64,000 nt of DNA, from contig CM054057.1 in NCBI GenBank assembly GCA_028641055.1, positions 579,046,610-579,110,609 of the forward strand, in the 5' to 3' direction. The stretch is from Alopecurus myosuroides. Its lineage: Eukaryota > Streptophyta > Magnoliopsida > Poales > Poaceae. Numbering within the stretch: position 1 is the first letter of the stretch; every line of letters starts with the position of its first letter. Made by a program: the position numbers and the translations under genes. The notes beneath the pieces are model-generated. The model was given only the letters and a program-made list of their open reading frames with translations, was not told where the DNA came from and did no database searches. This document shows, one piece after another, positions 1 to 9,925 of the stretch.

Positions 1-447
1 AGCCCCCGCTGAAAACGGGCTGGTAGGACAAAAGATGTTGTGCAAGTTCTCATTGCGAGCACGTACGACTATTTACGAAACACATGCCTATGGTTACTTA
101 GTGCTTGGATGCTTTATCATATTTATCTGCAATGTCCCTGACATGATCATTATTAGAACTTTTTTGTCCATGCAATGCCCGTTCATCCATCCCTATGCCT
201 ACAGTATTTAATCCCGCTGTTTACTTCAAACATTGCTGCTGCTGTTTTCATTCCACTACTGCTGCTACTATAAAACTGTTACTACTGATAAACCACTGCG
301 AACAAAAGTACTTTCAGGTGCAGGTGAATTGACAACTCACTTGTTAAGGCTCACAAATATTCTTTGGCTCCCCTTGTGTCGAATCAATAAATTTGGGTTT
401 TAATTCCCTCGAAGACTGTTGCGATCCCCTATACTTGTGGGTCATCA
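1..447 (+). repeat. Element B 5' LTR, 3' portion
   Basis: Nearly identical to about 31674-32138, including the terminal gggtcatca. It ends in CA at 447, just before a primer binding site. Confidence 0.9.
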
Positions 448-458
448 AGACTATTTTC

Positions 459-476
459 TGGCGCCATTGCCGGGGA
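459..476 (+). other. Element B primer binding site
   Basis: tggcgccattgccgggga lies 11 bases past the LTR end. The same site in element C reads tggcgccgttgctgggga, also just after its LTR end. The location and the shared motif identify it as the tRNA primer site. Confidence 0.7.
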
Positions 477-534
477 GCATAGCTTTATTTGCGAGCTCAC
501 CGAAGAGTATTATTATCTACTGATATCATTCATC

Positions 535-1135
535 ATGGGTAAGTCTCGTGATGGAAGAGTTCCTATATTACCATCAACTACAAGAAGAGGTACAACTCTG
601 AACACCTCTGTTGCTCTTGATTAACCGTCTGTTACGAGTAAGCTGCTTACACCACCACATGCTACACATGCTACTTCTGCTGAATCTAAAAATGCTTCTG
701 ATACTTTTGATGATTCTTCTACTGTGCTTGATGGGAGTAATTCTCTCGGTCCTTTCTTAGATGCTACTATTGCTAAAGCTAAAAATATTGCAAACACTGA
801 AACTCGTGCTAAAAATCTGGTTACTCATGCTTTTTCACCTGAGTTTAGAGAGAACCCTAGTGATGATTTAGATGATGCTTATATTGAACCAAGTGATGAT
901 CTTTTTGATGAAATACATGCTATGAAGGATAAAGATGTTGCTATACGTCTTATGGAAAGTCGTGTTGTTAGATATAAATTATCTCCTGATGCTAAGTTTG
1001 CCACTTCTCCTATTTATATTAGGGACAAGGATTATGATTTCTCTCTTGATTTATCTTATATATCTGTTGTTGAGAAAGAAACTTTTTGTGGAACTGAAAA
1101 TGAAAGTGCTATAAAACATATGAATGAGCTCTCCT
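535..1135 (+). pseudogene. Element B gag, N-terminal part
   Basis: Frame opens at ATG 535 (M-G-K-S-R-D-G) and has one premature stop (TAA, 622-624), after which the same frame stays open to the insertion of element A at 1135. The encoded segment is rich in Asp and Glu and is typical of the Athila gag leader. If one copy of the 5-bp target duplication is removed, the frame runs on without shift into 24502, where the conserved gag core lies. So the insertion of A, not drift, broke this gene. Confidence 0.75.
1131..1135. other. Target site duplication of element A, left copy (ctcct)
   Basis: ctcct here and cttct at 24495-24499 differ at one position and immediately flank the LTR ends of element A. 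Confidence 0.75.
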
Positions 1136-1487
1136 TGTCGAGACATCATAGTAGAGTTCATAGAATGGGGTACCATGAGCCTACGGATAGAGACGTGGGG
1201 GGACGTGGTAGTATGACAACCAGGAATACCGATTTTACCCAGGTTCGCTACATCGCAACTAGGCGGCATTCCTACTCCTGCAATCTCACTAAATCAGGGC
1301 TGAAGCCTGAAGCATACAAAGTACAATGTAAGTAGGGTTTCGCTAACTCGACGAGAATCAACTTCTCGGCGAGTTGGCTTCTAGCTAATTGTCTATATCT
1401 GTTGCCTTTCTTCTCTCCCGTCCGGCTTTATATAATAGCCGGGTTAGGGCTTACAGAAAGGAAACCTAAAAGACTACGGAAAGTATC
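1136..1487 (-). repeat. Element A 3' LTR, distal part (ends at Copia insertion)
   Basis: Begins on the plus strand with tgtcgagacatc and matches 23942-24290 closely. It is broken at gtatc (1483-1487), the target site of element E, and resumes at 13363. Confidence 0.9.
1483..1487. other. Target site duplication of element E (gtatc), left copy
   Basis: gtatc occurs at 1483-1487 and 13358-13362, exactly flanking the two Copia LTRs. Confidence 0.9.
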
Positions 1488-1635
1488 TAAAAGTGCATTT
1501 CGTTTTCCCGGTGTTTTGTGTGTTAGTTAACAATACTAAGTACATTATTTATCGAGGTGTTTAGTGTGCAGGTGTTATGTTTAACATCGACATCAATCAC
1601 CGAAAAAGTTCGGTGAAGTTTGACCTAAGAGATTT

Positions 1636-1968
1636 GGGACAGAGGGCAGCCGGATTTGGTACCGGATTATTCGGAGGAGCCCGGATATTCCGGTTAGGAA
1701 AATTTCAGACCATTTTTGGGACAGAGACGAGCCAGATTATTGGTACCGGATTATTCATGTCCAACCGGATATTCCGTTTGAGGAGTTTTTGCTCGAAAAA
1801 ACTGACAGAGATGGGTCGGATTATTGGTACCGGATTAGCCGGAATATCCGGTACAGTTGTCTACGCGGGACAGAGACAAGCCGGATTATTGGTACAGTAT
1901 TTTTCATGGGCAACCGGATATTCCGGTTGAAGTCAACGGCGCTCGAGCAGAACAGCGGACCGGATATT
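1636..1968 (+). repeat. U3 tandem repeats with ccggatattccgg palindromes, 5' LTR
   Basis: Four diverged units of about 65-85 bp begin near 1636, 1720, 1803 and 1867, each led by a variant of gacagag and carrying gattattggtaccgg. Palindromes of the type ccggatattccgg occur in or next to each unit. The array ends about 45 bp before the TATA box, where an LTR enhancer would be expected. Confidence 0.75.
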
Positions 1969-2010
1969 TCGGTCCCCAAATTCCTGCAAAACGGCTAGAT
2001 TTGGGAAGGG

Positions 2011-2022
2011 GGTATAAATACC
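2011..2022 (+). promoter_or_regulatory. Element E LTR TATA box
   Basis: ggtataaatacc is the only strong TATA-like site in the LTR and is preserved in the 3' LTR at about 12657-12668. It follows the U3 repeat array and is followed by a CT-rich stretch typical of a transcription start region. Confidence 0.7.
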
Positions 2023-2712
2023 CCCTCTTCTTCTTTGAGCTCTAGTTCTTCCCCCTTGCATTCAATAGCATTTAAGAGCTCACCAAATCCCTCATAACTC
2101 CCAATCCCTCCACCCAAACTCGAAGATCTTTGGAGGATTGAAGGAGAAGGCCCCGATCTACATCTTCACCGACCCGTTCTTCATTTCCCCTCTCTAGATC
2201 GAGGGATCTAGCCTAGGGTTTACTCTTTTGGAGAACCTAGGCATCTTGCTACTTGTTGGTGATTCAAGATTGTTGGGATCCCCCAATTTGGTTGTGGGTG
2301 TGTGCCCCAAGTTGTTTGTAAAGGACTCGATTCCCGCCTCAAAGGGGATCAATAGTGGAAGGTGAACTAGGCCTTTGTGGCGGGGTTCATCGGAGAATAG
2401 GGTGAGGCCTTTGTGGCGTTGAGTAGGCCTTCGTGGCAAGCTCACACCCCTCCAACGAGACGTACTCCCTTAACAAGGAGGAACTCGTGATTACATCGTG
2501 TCTCCGTGTGCTTGACTTTGGTTACCTCGTTCCCTTACTCCCTTTACTTACTTGCTTTGTGTTTATTGCATCCTTGTCATATAGGTAAATTCACCATAGT
2601 TGCATTATCTAGAGAATTTACCTTTGTATCAAGCTTAATTGTTAAAGAAAAATTAAAATTGGTCGTAGCACCTGTTGACCCCCCCTCTAGGTGCCCATAC
2701 TTTACTTTCAAT

Positions 2713-2724
2713 TGGTATCAGAGC
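2713..2724 (+). other. Element E primer binding site
   Basis: tggtatcagagc, the usual initiator-tRNA-Met primer site of plant Copia elements, two bases after the LTR end. Confidence 0.9.
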
Positions 2725-2765
2725 CTCGACTCTTATATCGGGCTTAACCTCCTAAGAGTTTTAGT

Positions 2766-4169
2766 ATGGGTGAAGATTCGGACCCCGAAGGTTCCGTGGC
2801 AAAGGTGACCATGGATGATCTCAATGCGTTGAGAAATTAATTGACCTCATCCATAGACACCAAATTTGATGAGTTGCGCCAAGCCTTGGCGGAACTCCTC
2901 AAAGCCAAAGGACCGAAGGTCGCCGAATCTACACCTCCGGAAATTAATCCGGAAGGGGCCAAGAAAGGGGTAGATGGTGAACCATCTAAAAATGCTTCCG
3001 CCGAAAACTCCACCGAGAAGGGCACGGATGGAGATGTAGAATTTCACTCCGTTAAAGGATATTATTCTCCCGATCCACCCGTCCCTCATCCTCATATAAT
3101 CACTAGGTAAGATCCACCTAAAATTGATGCTTTTTCTTTTTGTGAATGGCAATATTACATGGAGACTCACTTCAACTCTTCTTGTATAGAGCTTTGGAGG
3201 GTCACTCGTGATGGATACAAACCTCATGACCCCAAGAACCTCACAAGAAGGGAAGCCTTAGATTGTCAACTCAACTACATCGCCTTGTCAATTCTTCAAC
3301 AAGCCATGGGTCCTAACCACATGCCGCATCTTCAACAATATTCCACCGCCAATGAAACATGGGACGCTCTTGTCATCATGTTTGTGGGCAATGAGAGTAT
3401 GCAAAGGAATAGATATGATGCCTTGACCAATGAGGCCGAAGGGTTCTATATGCATGATGGAGAGGATCATGTAGACATGCACCGTAGACTCAAGACCCTT
3501 GCCACCGCCTTCTCTAATGTCGGTGCCAAGTACATTGATGATGCTTGGATCAAGAGGAAGTACATGATTGCCCTAATGCCATTTGAGGGCGCGGAATTGA
3601 AGAGCATTCAAGGAAGACATGATTTCTCCTCCATGACCTCAACTCAAGTGATGCAAGAAATGTGCTCCTATCAAGTGCAAACCAAGAATGCTCTTGACAA
3701 CCGTGCTAGGGCCATTGGAATGCATAAAGGGGCATCAGTTGCTTTGAAGGCCAAGGTTGTGTCAAGAGAGGTTGAGTTTGAAGAAGAAGGAGAAGAGGCA
3801 TTGCCTCCCTTGAAGGAACAATACTATGATCCCGTGCTAAAGGATCTCATTGCTCTCACCGTGCAAAAGTTTTGGAGGAATCCTCCCAAGGGCAAGAAGT
3901 TCGTTGAGGAGAAGACCAAGTCTCGCTATGGCAATGATCTGGATCAAAAAGTGAGGTCTTGCTTCAATTTCCAAGACAAGCACCACTTCATTGCGGAGTG
4001 TCCCTATGAAAATAGAGAAATCCATAGTGGCAAGCTAATTCGCAAGGACAAGTCCAAGGTTGAGTACAATAAACCTGATTTCAAGAAGAAACCATTCAAC
4101 AAGAAGTCTCTCACCAAGTTTGTGCTTTTGACTCAAGATGAGTATGATTCCGGGAGTGATGAAGAATAA
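2766..4169 (+). pseudogene. gag: Element E gag (capsid/nucleocapsid)
   Basis: A single frame from ATG 2766 (M-G-E-D-S-D-P) to 4169, with premature TAA at 2838 and 3108; the long open part begins at about 3111. The central part (A-L-S-I-L-Q-Q, E-T-W-D-A-L, about residues 180-300) is the Copia gag core of the UBN2 type. A zinc knuckle follows near 3957-4001, but its second cysteine is Phe (C-F-N-F rather than C-x-x-C), so it is probably not functional. TAA at 4167 separates it from the next segment, which stays in the same frame. Virus-like particle protein of the element. Confidence 0.85.
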
Positions 4170-5366
4170 GAAACCCCAAATGAAGTGACCGCTCTTGCTA
4201 TTGCCTCTACTCCATCATCTTCATCTCTCTTTGAATCCCCCAATGAAAACCATCCTCAACGAAATGCCAAGTGCTTCATGGCTAAGGCCACGGAGGTATC
4301 ACCTACCTCCAACTCTAAGACCCCTAGTGAACTAGAACATATTGCTAGTCTTAGAGTAGAAGATGAAAGGCTCTCCTTGGAGAATTTTATGTCTAACATG
4401 CAAGGGGAGACCAAGAAGTACTTTGAGCATCTCATGAGCCAATTGGGAGAGGCCCAAGAAGCTCTTGAGAAGAAAGGTGAGGTTGAAAGAAGGGATGCGG
4501 ATGAAATTGCATCCCTCTCTATGACTCTTGAGGAAGACCATGATGGTAGAGTTTCTCTTGAGGAGGAACTTGAATCTATTGAAGAAACTCATAATGAACT
4601 TGTGTCTAAAATCACTAAGGAACGTGATCTTTCTATTGCTAAATATAAAAAGGCTAAAAAGGATAAAGTCGAGTTTGGGGTTGGTCATGGTAAACTAACC
4701 GAGGAGTTTGAACAACTCACCGAGGCTCACAAAGCCTTGGAGAGCCAACATTCTTCCCTCAAAGAGTTGCATGAAAAACTCCAAACTCAACTTAATCACC
4801 TTAGCAACCCTAGCACCTCTACTTCTTCTTGTGATCATGCAAATATTATTGAGGAAAATGCTAGGTTGAAGGTTGATCTAGCAAGGCTCAAGGGCAAAGG
4901 CCCTCAAGTTGAGAAGGTTGTGGTCTCTACCCCACAAGTGGTGGCCCCTAGCTCAAATGTGGTCATTGCTAGACCACTATTGAGTGCTCCAAGGCCACAA
5001 GTGGGCAAGCAAGGTCTTGGCTATGTTGCCAAGAAAAATAACAAGAAGAAGAAGAACAAGAATAAGACCAACAATGGTGCTTCGAGTGGTATTGTCATTA
5101 GGGAAAACACTACTCATAGCACACCCGCACAAGCAAGCAATGTTGCCTCTAGTAGTAGTGTCATGAGGGACAACACTACTCGTAGCACCTCCGCGAGAAC
5201 TAACAATGCACACCATTTCTTATATGTTGATTATTATGGTGTTGTGCAAGCTAAATATGTTGGTCCTATTGAGGGTTTCATTGACTATGCCATTTGGGTT
5301 CCAAAGACCCTTGTTACTAACATGAAGGGACCCTCCTCGGGTCCTAACACTGACCCTTGTTACTAA
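4170..5366 (+). pseudogene. Element E gag C-terminal extension with long coiled coil
   Basis: In the same frame as gag and separated from it only by TAA 4167-4169. From about 4325 to 4800 the protein is a long Glu/Lys/Leu heptad-like coiled coil (E-E-E-L-E-S-I-E-E-T, L-E-S-Q-H-S-S-L-K-E-L), followed by a Ser/Thr-rich segment and a lysine cluster (K-K-N-N-K-K-K-K-N, about 5027-5065). The end is disturbed by a 46-bp tandem duplication (5307-5398). Extended coiled-coil gag is typical of SIRE-type elements; its role is not established. Confidence 0.7.
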
Positions 5367-5398
5367 CATGAAGGGACCCTCCTCGGGTCCTAACACTA
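5307..5398 (+). repeat. 46-bp tandem duplication at the gag/pol junction
   Basis: Unit 1 is 5307-5352 and unit 2 is 5353-5398, identical except at the last base. 46 is not a multiple of three, so the copy shifts the gag frame into TAA at 5364. Without the duplication gag would end at TGA about 7 codons later, in a frame different from that of the protease. Confidence 0.9.
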
Positions 5399-5410
5399 GT
5401 CAATGATCTC

Positions 5411-6826
5411 TTGCAGGACTATGCTTCTGGTGGGACTAAATGGATAATTGATAGTGGATGCACTAGCCATATGACCGGAAGCAAAGAACTTGTGACGGAG
5501 TTGCGCCCAAATGACATACAAGCAACCGTCACCTATGGAGACTCGTCCTCGTCTAAGGTATCCGGGTTTGGCAAGGTTGTGGTCGCTCCCGATATCACTA
5601 TCGTGAACGTCATGCTTGTCGAATCCCTTGGTTACAATTTACTTTCCATCCGCTCTCTTGGAAAGATGGGTTTGTCCGTCTTTTTTGATGTTGATATTGT
5701 GGTCCTTTTGAGGAGCAAGACTCTTGACGTCGCTTACGTGGGACATGTTGAAAATGAGTTGTTCGTGGTGGACTTTTCAAAGTCTACCAACTCTCAAACA
5801 ATGTTTCTTTTCGGAAAGGCGGACTTGGGATGGTTGTGGCATCGCCGCTTATCCCATGTCAACATGAGAACTTTGGAAAGTCTTCACAAAGGTGGTCTTA
5901 TTGTCGGACTAAAAGAAAATTTTTATTTTTCAAAGGATCGCGTTTGTAGGTTGTGTGTTGAAGGAAAGATGCATGATAAGGCACACAAGGCCAAGACTAT
6001 TATTTCATCAAATAGGATCTTGGAGCTTCTCCATGTTGATCTCTTTGGTGCCGTGCCCGAGGAAAGTCTTGGTGGCAAGAAGTATTGCTTGGTGATTGTC
6101 GATGATTATTCAAGATACACTTGGGTTTATTTCTTCAAGTGCAAGAGTGAAACTTAACAAACCATCATCGACTTCTCCAACGAAGTGCAATGTCAACACA
6201 ATGTGAAAATAATGGATATTAGGAGTGATAATGGTTCGGAGTTCAAGAACTACACTTTGAATGAATTCCTTAGTGAAGAAGGCATTCGTCATCAATACTC
6301 CGCCACTTACACTCCTCAACAAAATGGTGTTGCCGAAAGAAAGAATCGCACTCTCTTGGATATGGCAAGGACCATGGTTGCGGAGTACACTTCTCCCCAA
6401 TATTTATGGGCCGAGGCCATATCCACCGCATGCCACTCCTCCAACCGCCTCTACATCCGCAAAGGCTTGGACAAGACTCCATATGAGATCCTCACCGGCA
6501 ACAAGCCCAACGTCTCCTACTTCGGTGTATTCGGTTGTAAGTGCTTTTATTTGATCAAGGGTGTTAGGTTGTCTAAATTTCAATCCAAAACTATTGAGGG
6601 TATATTTGTTGGTTACGGTGCCGAATCCCACACTTATAGAGTCGTTGACAAAGCCTCACGGATTGTCATAGAATCTTGTAGTGTGGCCTTCGAGGAAAAT
6701 GATGGCTCCCAAGTGGCGCAATTTCATGTTTCTAATGTAGATGTTGAAATACCTCAAGAAGCCATAGGAAGTATGGGTGTGGGATTTTTCCGCCCCATTG
6801 AGGGACACCTTATGGCGACTCGATAA
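5411..6826 (+). pseudogene. pol: Element E protease, pre-integrase and integrase
   Basis: One frame with stops at 6155 and 6824. Protease: W-I-I-D-S-G-C-T-S-H-M-T-G near 5441. GAG_pre-integrase: W-H-R-R-L-S-H-V-N near 5838 and C-R-L-C-V-E-G near 5947, supplying the H-H-C-C zinc site. Integrase core acidic residues: D in L-H-V-D-L-F (about 6040), D in R-S-D-N-G-S-E-F (about 6225), E in N-G-V-A-E-R-K (about 6335). All catalytic residues are preserved and only the stops disable it. Integrase before RT marks this as Copia. Confidence 0.92.
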
Positions 6827-8457
6827 GGACTATGCTCTACTCAAGTGGAGCCCTCCTCTACAATAGAAGAACAAGCCAAGGAGCCAAGTGCTACACGAAC
6901 CAAGAACATGTTGAAGACCCTCCTCTTATTGACCAAGTCACTACGCAAGATGCAACCACTCCTATCATTCATGCTAGTCAAGGTCAAGGCCAAGATCAAC
7001 CATCCTCTTCATCCTCTCCTCAAGTTGAAGCTAGTGTTGAAGATATTGTTGTTGATGATGATGTTGATGATGATGATCAAGGCCAAGTTGGTCAAGATGG
7101 GGACCCAAATGATCAAGATGATCAAGTGATCCCTCTGCGCAACAGTGCGGAGATCGAAGACCGTCGTGCTAAAAGGATAAGAAGAGCTTTGAAGCAAATT
7201 GATGCCCAAGACAACAAGGTCTTGGAAGATATTCAAGCTAGAAGATCCACAAGAAGGCAATTGGCACATTTTAGTGAGCATAAAGCTCATATCTCTATGG
7301 TGGAACCTAAGAAAGTGTTTGAAGCTCTTGAGGACTCCGATTGGGTTGAAGCAATGCATGATGAGCTCAATAATTTTGAGCGCAACAAAGTTTCGAGATT
7401 GGTTGAGAAGCCCAAAGATTGCCACAATGTTATTGGCACTAAGTGGATATTCAAGAACAAGCAAGATGAGCATGGAATTGTCATAAGGAACAAGGCAAGA
7501 TTGGTTGCTCAAGGTTACACTCAAGTTTAAGGCATTGACTTTGATGAAACCTATGCACCCGTGCCTCGCCTTGAGTCCATCTGTATCCTCCTTGCTTATG
7601 CATCTTCGCATAATTTCAAATTGCAACAAATGGATGTTAAAAGTGCTTTCTTGAATGGTCCACTAAAAGAGGAGGTATATGTTAAGCAACCTCCGGGGTT
7701 CGAGAATCTCAACTTTCCTAACCACGTCTACAAACTTGACAAGGCTCTCTATGGTCTCAAACAAGCACCTCGTGCTTGGTATGAGCACCTCAGGGAGTTG
7801 TTAGATGACCGTGGTTTCAAAGTTGGGAAGATTGACCCCACTCTCTTCACCAAGAGAGTAAAGGGAGAGCTTTTCATATGCCAACTATATGTGGACGATA
7901 TCATCTTTGGCTCAACTAACCAAGCTTTCAATAATGAGTTCTCTAAGCTTATGACTGACAGGTTCGAGATGTCTATGATGGGAGAGCTTAAATTCTTCCT
8001 TGGTTTTGAGATCAAGCAATTGGCTCGTGGAACTTTCATCTCTCAAGCCAAGTATTCCCAAGATATGATCGAGAGGTTCAACTTCCGAAATTCAAAGATC
8101 AAGTCTTCTCCCATGCAAGTGAAGTGTCACCTTTCACGTAACCCGAAGGGTAAAGATGTGGACCAAAAGTTGTATCGTTCTATGATTGGTTCTTTGCTCT
8201 ATCTTTGTGCATCTAGGCCCGATATCGTTTTGAGTGTAGGTGTGTGTGAAAGGTATCAAGCGGCTCCTAAGGAAAGCCATTTGATGGCGGTCCATAGGAT
8301 CTTTCGTCATTTGGTTCATACCCCAAGATTTGGTTTGTGGTACCCAAAGGGGGCACAATTTTCTCTCAAGGGCTACATGGATTCCGATTGGGCGGGTGCT
8401 CAAGATGATAGGAAGTCTACTTCCAGGGTTGCCAATTTCTTGGTAGGTCTTTGGTGA
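6827..8457 (+). pseudogene. pol: Element E integrase C-terminal linker and reverse transcriptase
   Basis: The frame used by integrase continues to about 6890-6910, then a 1-nt shift moves to the frame holding an acidic, Gln-rich linker and RVT_2. RT motifs: G-T-K-W-I-F-K near 7435, the [11 protein letters not shown] box near 7627, [12 protein letters not shown] near 7747, and the catalytic Y-V-D-D-I-I-F near 7888. TAA at 7528 interrupts G-Y-T-Q-V. A second frameshift (an extra t near 8442) lies just before RNase H. RT converts element RNA into cDNA in the particle. Confidence 0.92.
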
Positions 8458-8840
8458 GTTGGTCTTCCAAGAAGAAACAATGCATATCTCTCTCTACCGC
8501 CGAAGCCGAGTATGTAGCCGCCGCAAGTGCTTGCACTCAATTGCTTTGGATGAGGCAAACTCTCAAGGAATATGATGTTAACTTGGATAAGGTGCCACTT
8601 TTGTGTGATAATGAAAGTCCCATCAAGATCGCCTACAACCCCGTGCAACATACAAGAACGAAGCACATTGATATTCACCATCATTTCATCCGAGACCATG
8701 TGGCAAGAGGGGATATTGCACTATCTTATGTGCCCACGGAGGACAATCTTGCGGATATCTTCACGAAGCCACTTGATGATGCAAGATTCTTGTTCTTGAG
8801 GAATGAATTAAATATCATTGATTCGAGGAGTTTGACTTGA
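8434..8840 (+). pseudogene. pol: Element E RNase H
   Basis: Continues RT in a different frame after the shift near 8442. V-S-W-S-S-K-K-Q-like start, S-T-A-E-A-E-Y at about 8496, L-L-C-D-N at about 8601, H-I-D-I-H-H-H-F-I-R-D near 8668 and the conserved A-D-I-F-T-K-P-L end. It stops at 8838-8840. In most Copia elements the polypurine tract and 3' LTR follow here; in this element a further 3.2 kb lies in between. Confidence 0.9.
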
Positions 8841-9342
8841 AGATCTTGCACACACCCCTATAGATGAAACGTGTTTGAGCTTAGGTGTAGGCATGAACAT
8901 AGGGGGAGTGTTATCCTAACACATTGGGTTCTCCCTCCCCCCATTATGCCCAAAACAAATATTCATTGTTATCTCTCTTTTTGTAATGTTGAATTGTGAG
9001 CTTCAATGTCGAGAATTGGCAATGCACCAAAGATATATCTTCGCGGTGGCATACCATGATCTCTTACATGGTGGCTTAGGCCACCAACCTCTTCTTTTCG
9101 AAGAGTTGGATCTTAGTTGGGATTTATTTGATATTTCATTGCATTTCTTGGTATTTTCCCTTCTAAGTGTTCGTTCGTAGGAAAGTCTCACTCAATTGGT
9201 TTTTGATTGTTTGATTCTTACTTTTGAGGGGGATAAGTAATACTTTCAGTTTGGTGTTTCTATCCTAAGCCATTTGACCACAAAGCCATCTTCTTCTAGC
9301 ACATGTGTCGTCCTTTGAAACGAGGAAATTTCGAATCAGTAG
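8841..9342 (+). other. Element E spacer after RNase H with two G-rich tracts
   Basis: No coding sequence recognised. Holds two polypurine-like tracts, agggggag (8902-8909) directly behind pol and gagggggat (about 9227-9235). The first sits where a compact Copia element would have its 3' polypurine tract. Confidence 0.5.
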
Positions 9343-9925
9343 GCAGCCGGAATTTCCGGTCGAGTTCTGGACCGGAATATCAAGTTGTACCGGAATATCC
9401 GGTTCAAACTTGAACCGGAATATCCGGTCCGGCGAAAATCACTTAACCAGGACAGGGACGGGGAAGAGGCAGTTTGTGCCCTTTCTTCCCCAACTCCTCT
9501 CCTCCACCCCCAAACGCCGCCGCACTGATTCTTGGCCTCCCGGGTCGTTTCCTCCGCGGGATCTTCAAGCTTTGGATCAGATCTGGTTCCCCTCGTCCTC
9601 GGGAGCATTTCCATCCAAGTATCTTCGTCCATGGATGCCGGTAAAGTTCAATATCGTTGAATCTTGGTGCCATACCCATACCACTCCATGGATTTGTGTT
9701 TTTGTTGACAATGCTTGGTAAGAATTGTTCCCTAGGATACCCTATGCATGCTAGATACAATAGTCTAGATTCACTCGTCACCGATCTAGTTTTGAACTCT
9801 AGATTAGGATTGATTTTGTGCTGTCGTAGTACCGGAATATCCGGTCCACGATTGAACCGGAATATTCGGGTGCACCGGAATATCCGGTTCAGATCTGAAC
9901 CGGAATATCCGGCTGAGTGCAGTAC
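9343..9925 (+). repeat. Second cluster of accggaatatccggt palindromes around ORF2 exon 1
   Basis: Two groups: 9343-9433 (four to five copies of variants of ccggaatatccgg) and 9829-9925 (four copies). One group is upstream of the CT-rich leader of ORF2; the other is inside its intron. The motif is that of the U3 array. Confidence 0.85.

Larger units (their letters stand above)
1488..2710 (+). repeat. Element E 5' LTR (1223 bp)
   Basis: The start is degenerate (taaaagtgc) against tgaaagtgc in the 3' copy; the end is actttca. The first ~100 bp differ from the 3' LTR at three positions, all transitions. Confidence 0.92.

Noticed and set aside
6185..7629. Minus-strand frames across pol of element E
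   Set aside because: Shadows of the conserved plus-strand integrase and RT.
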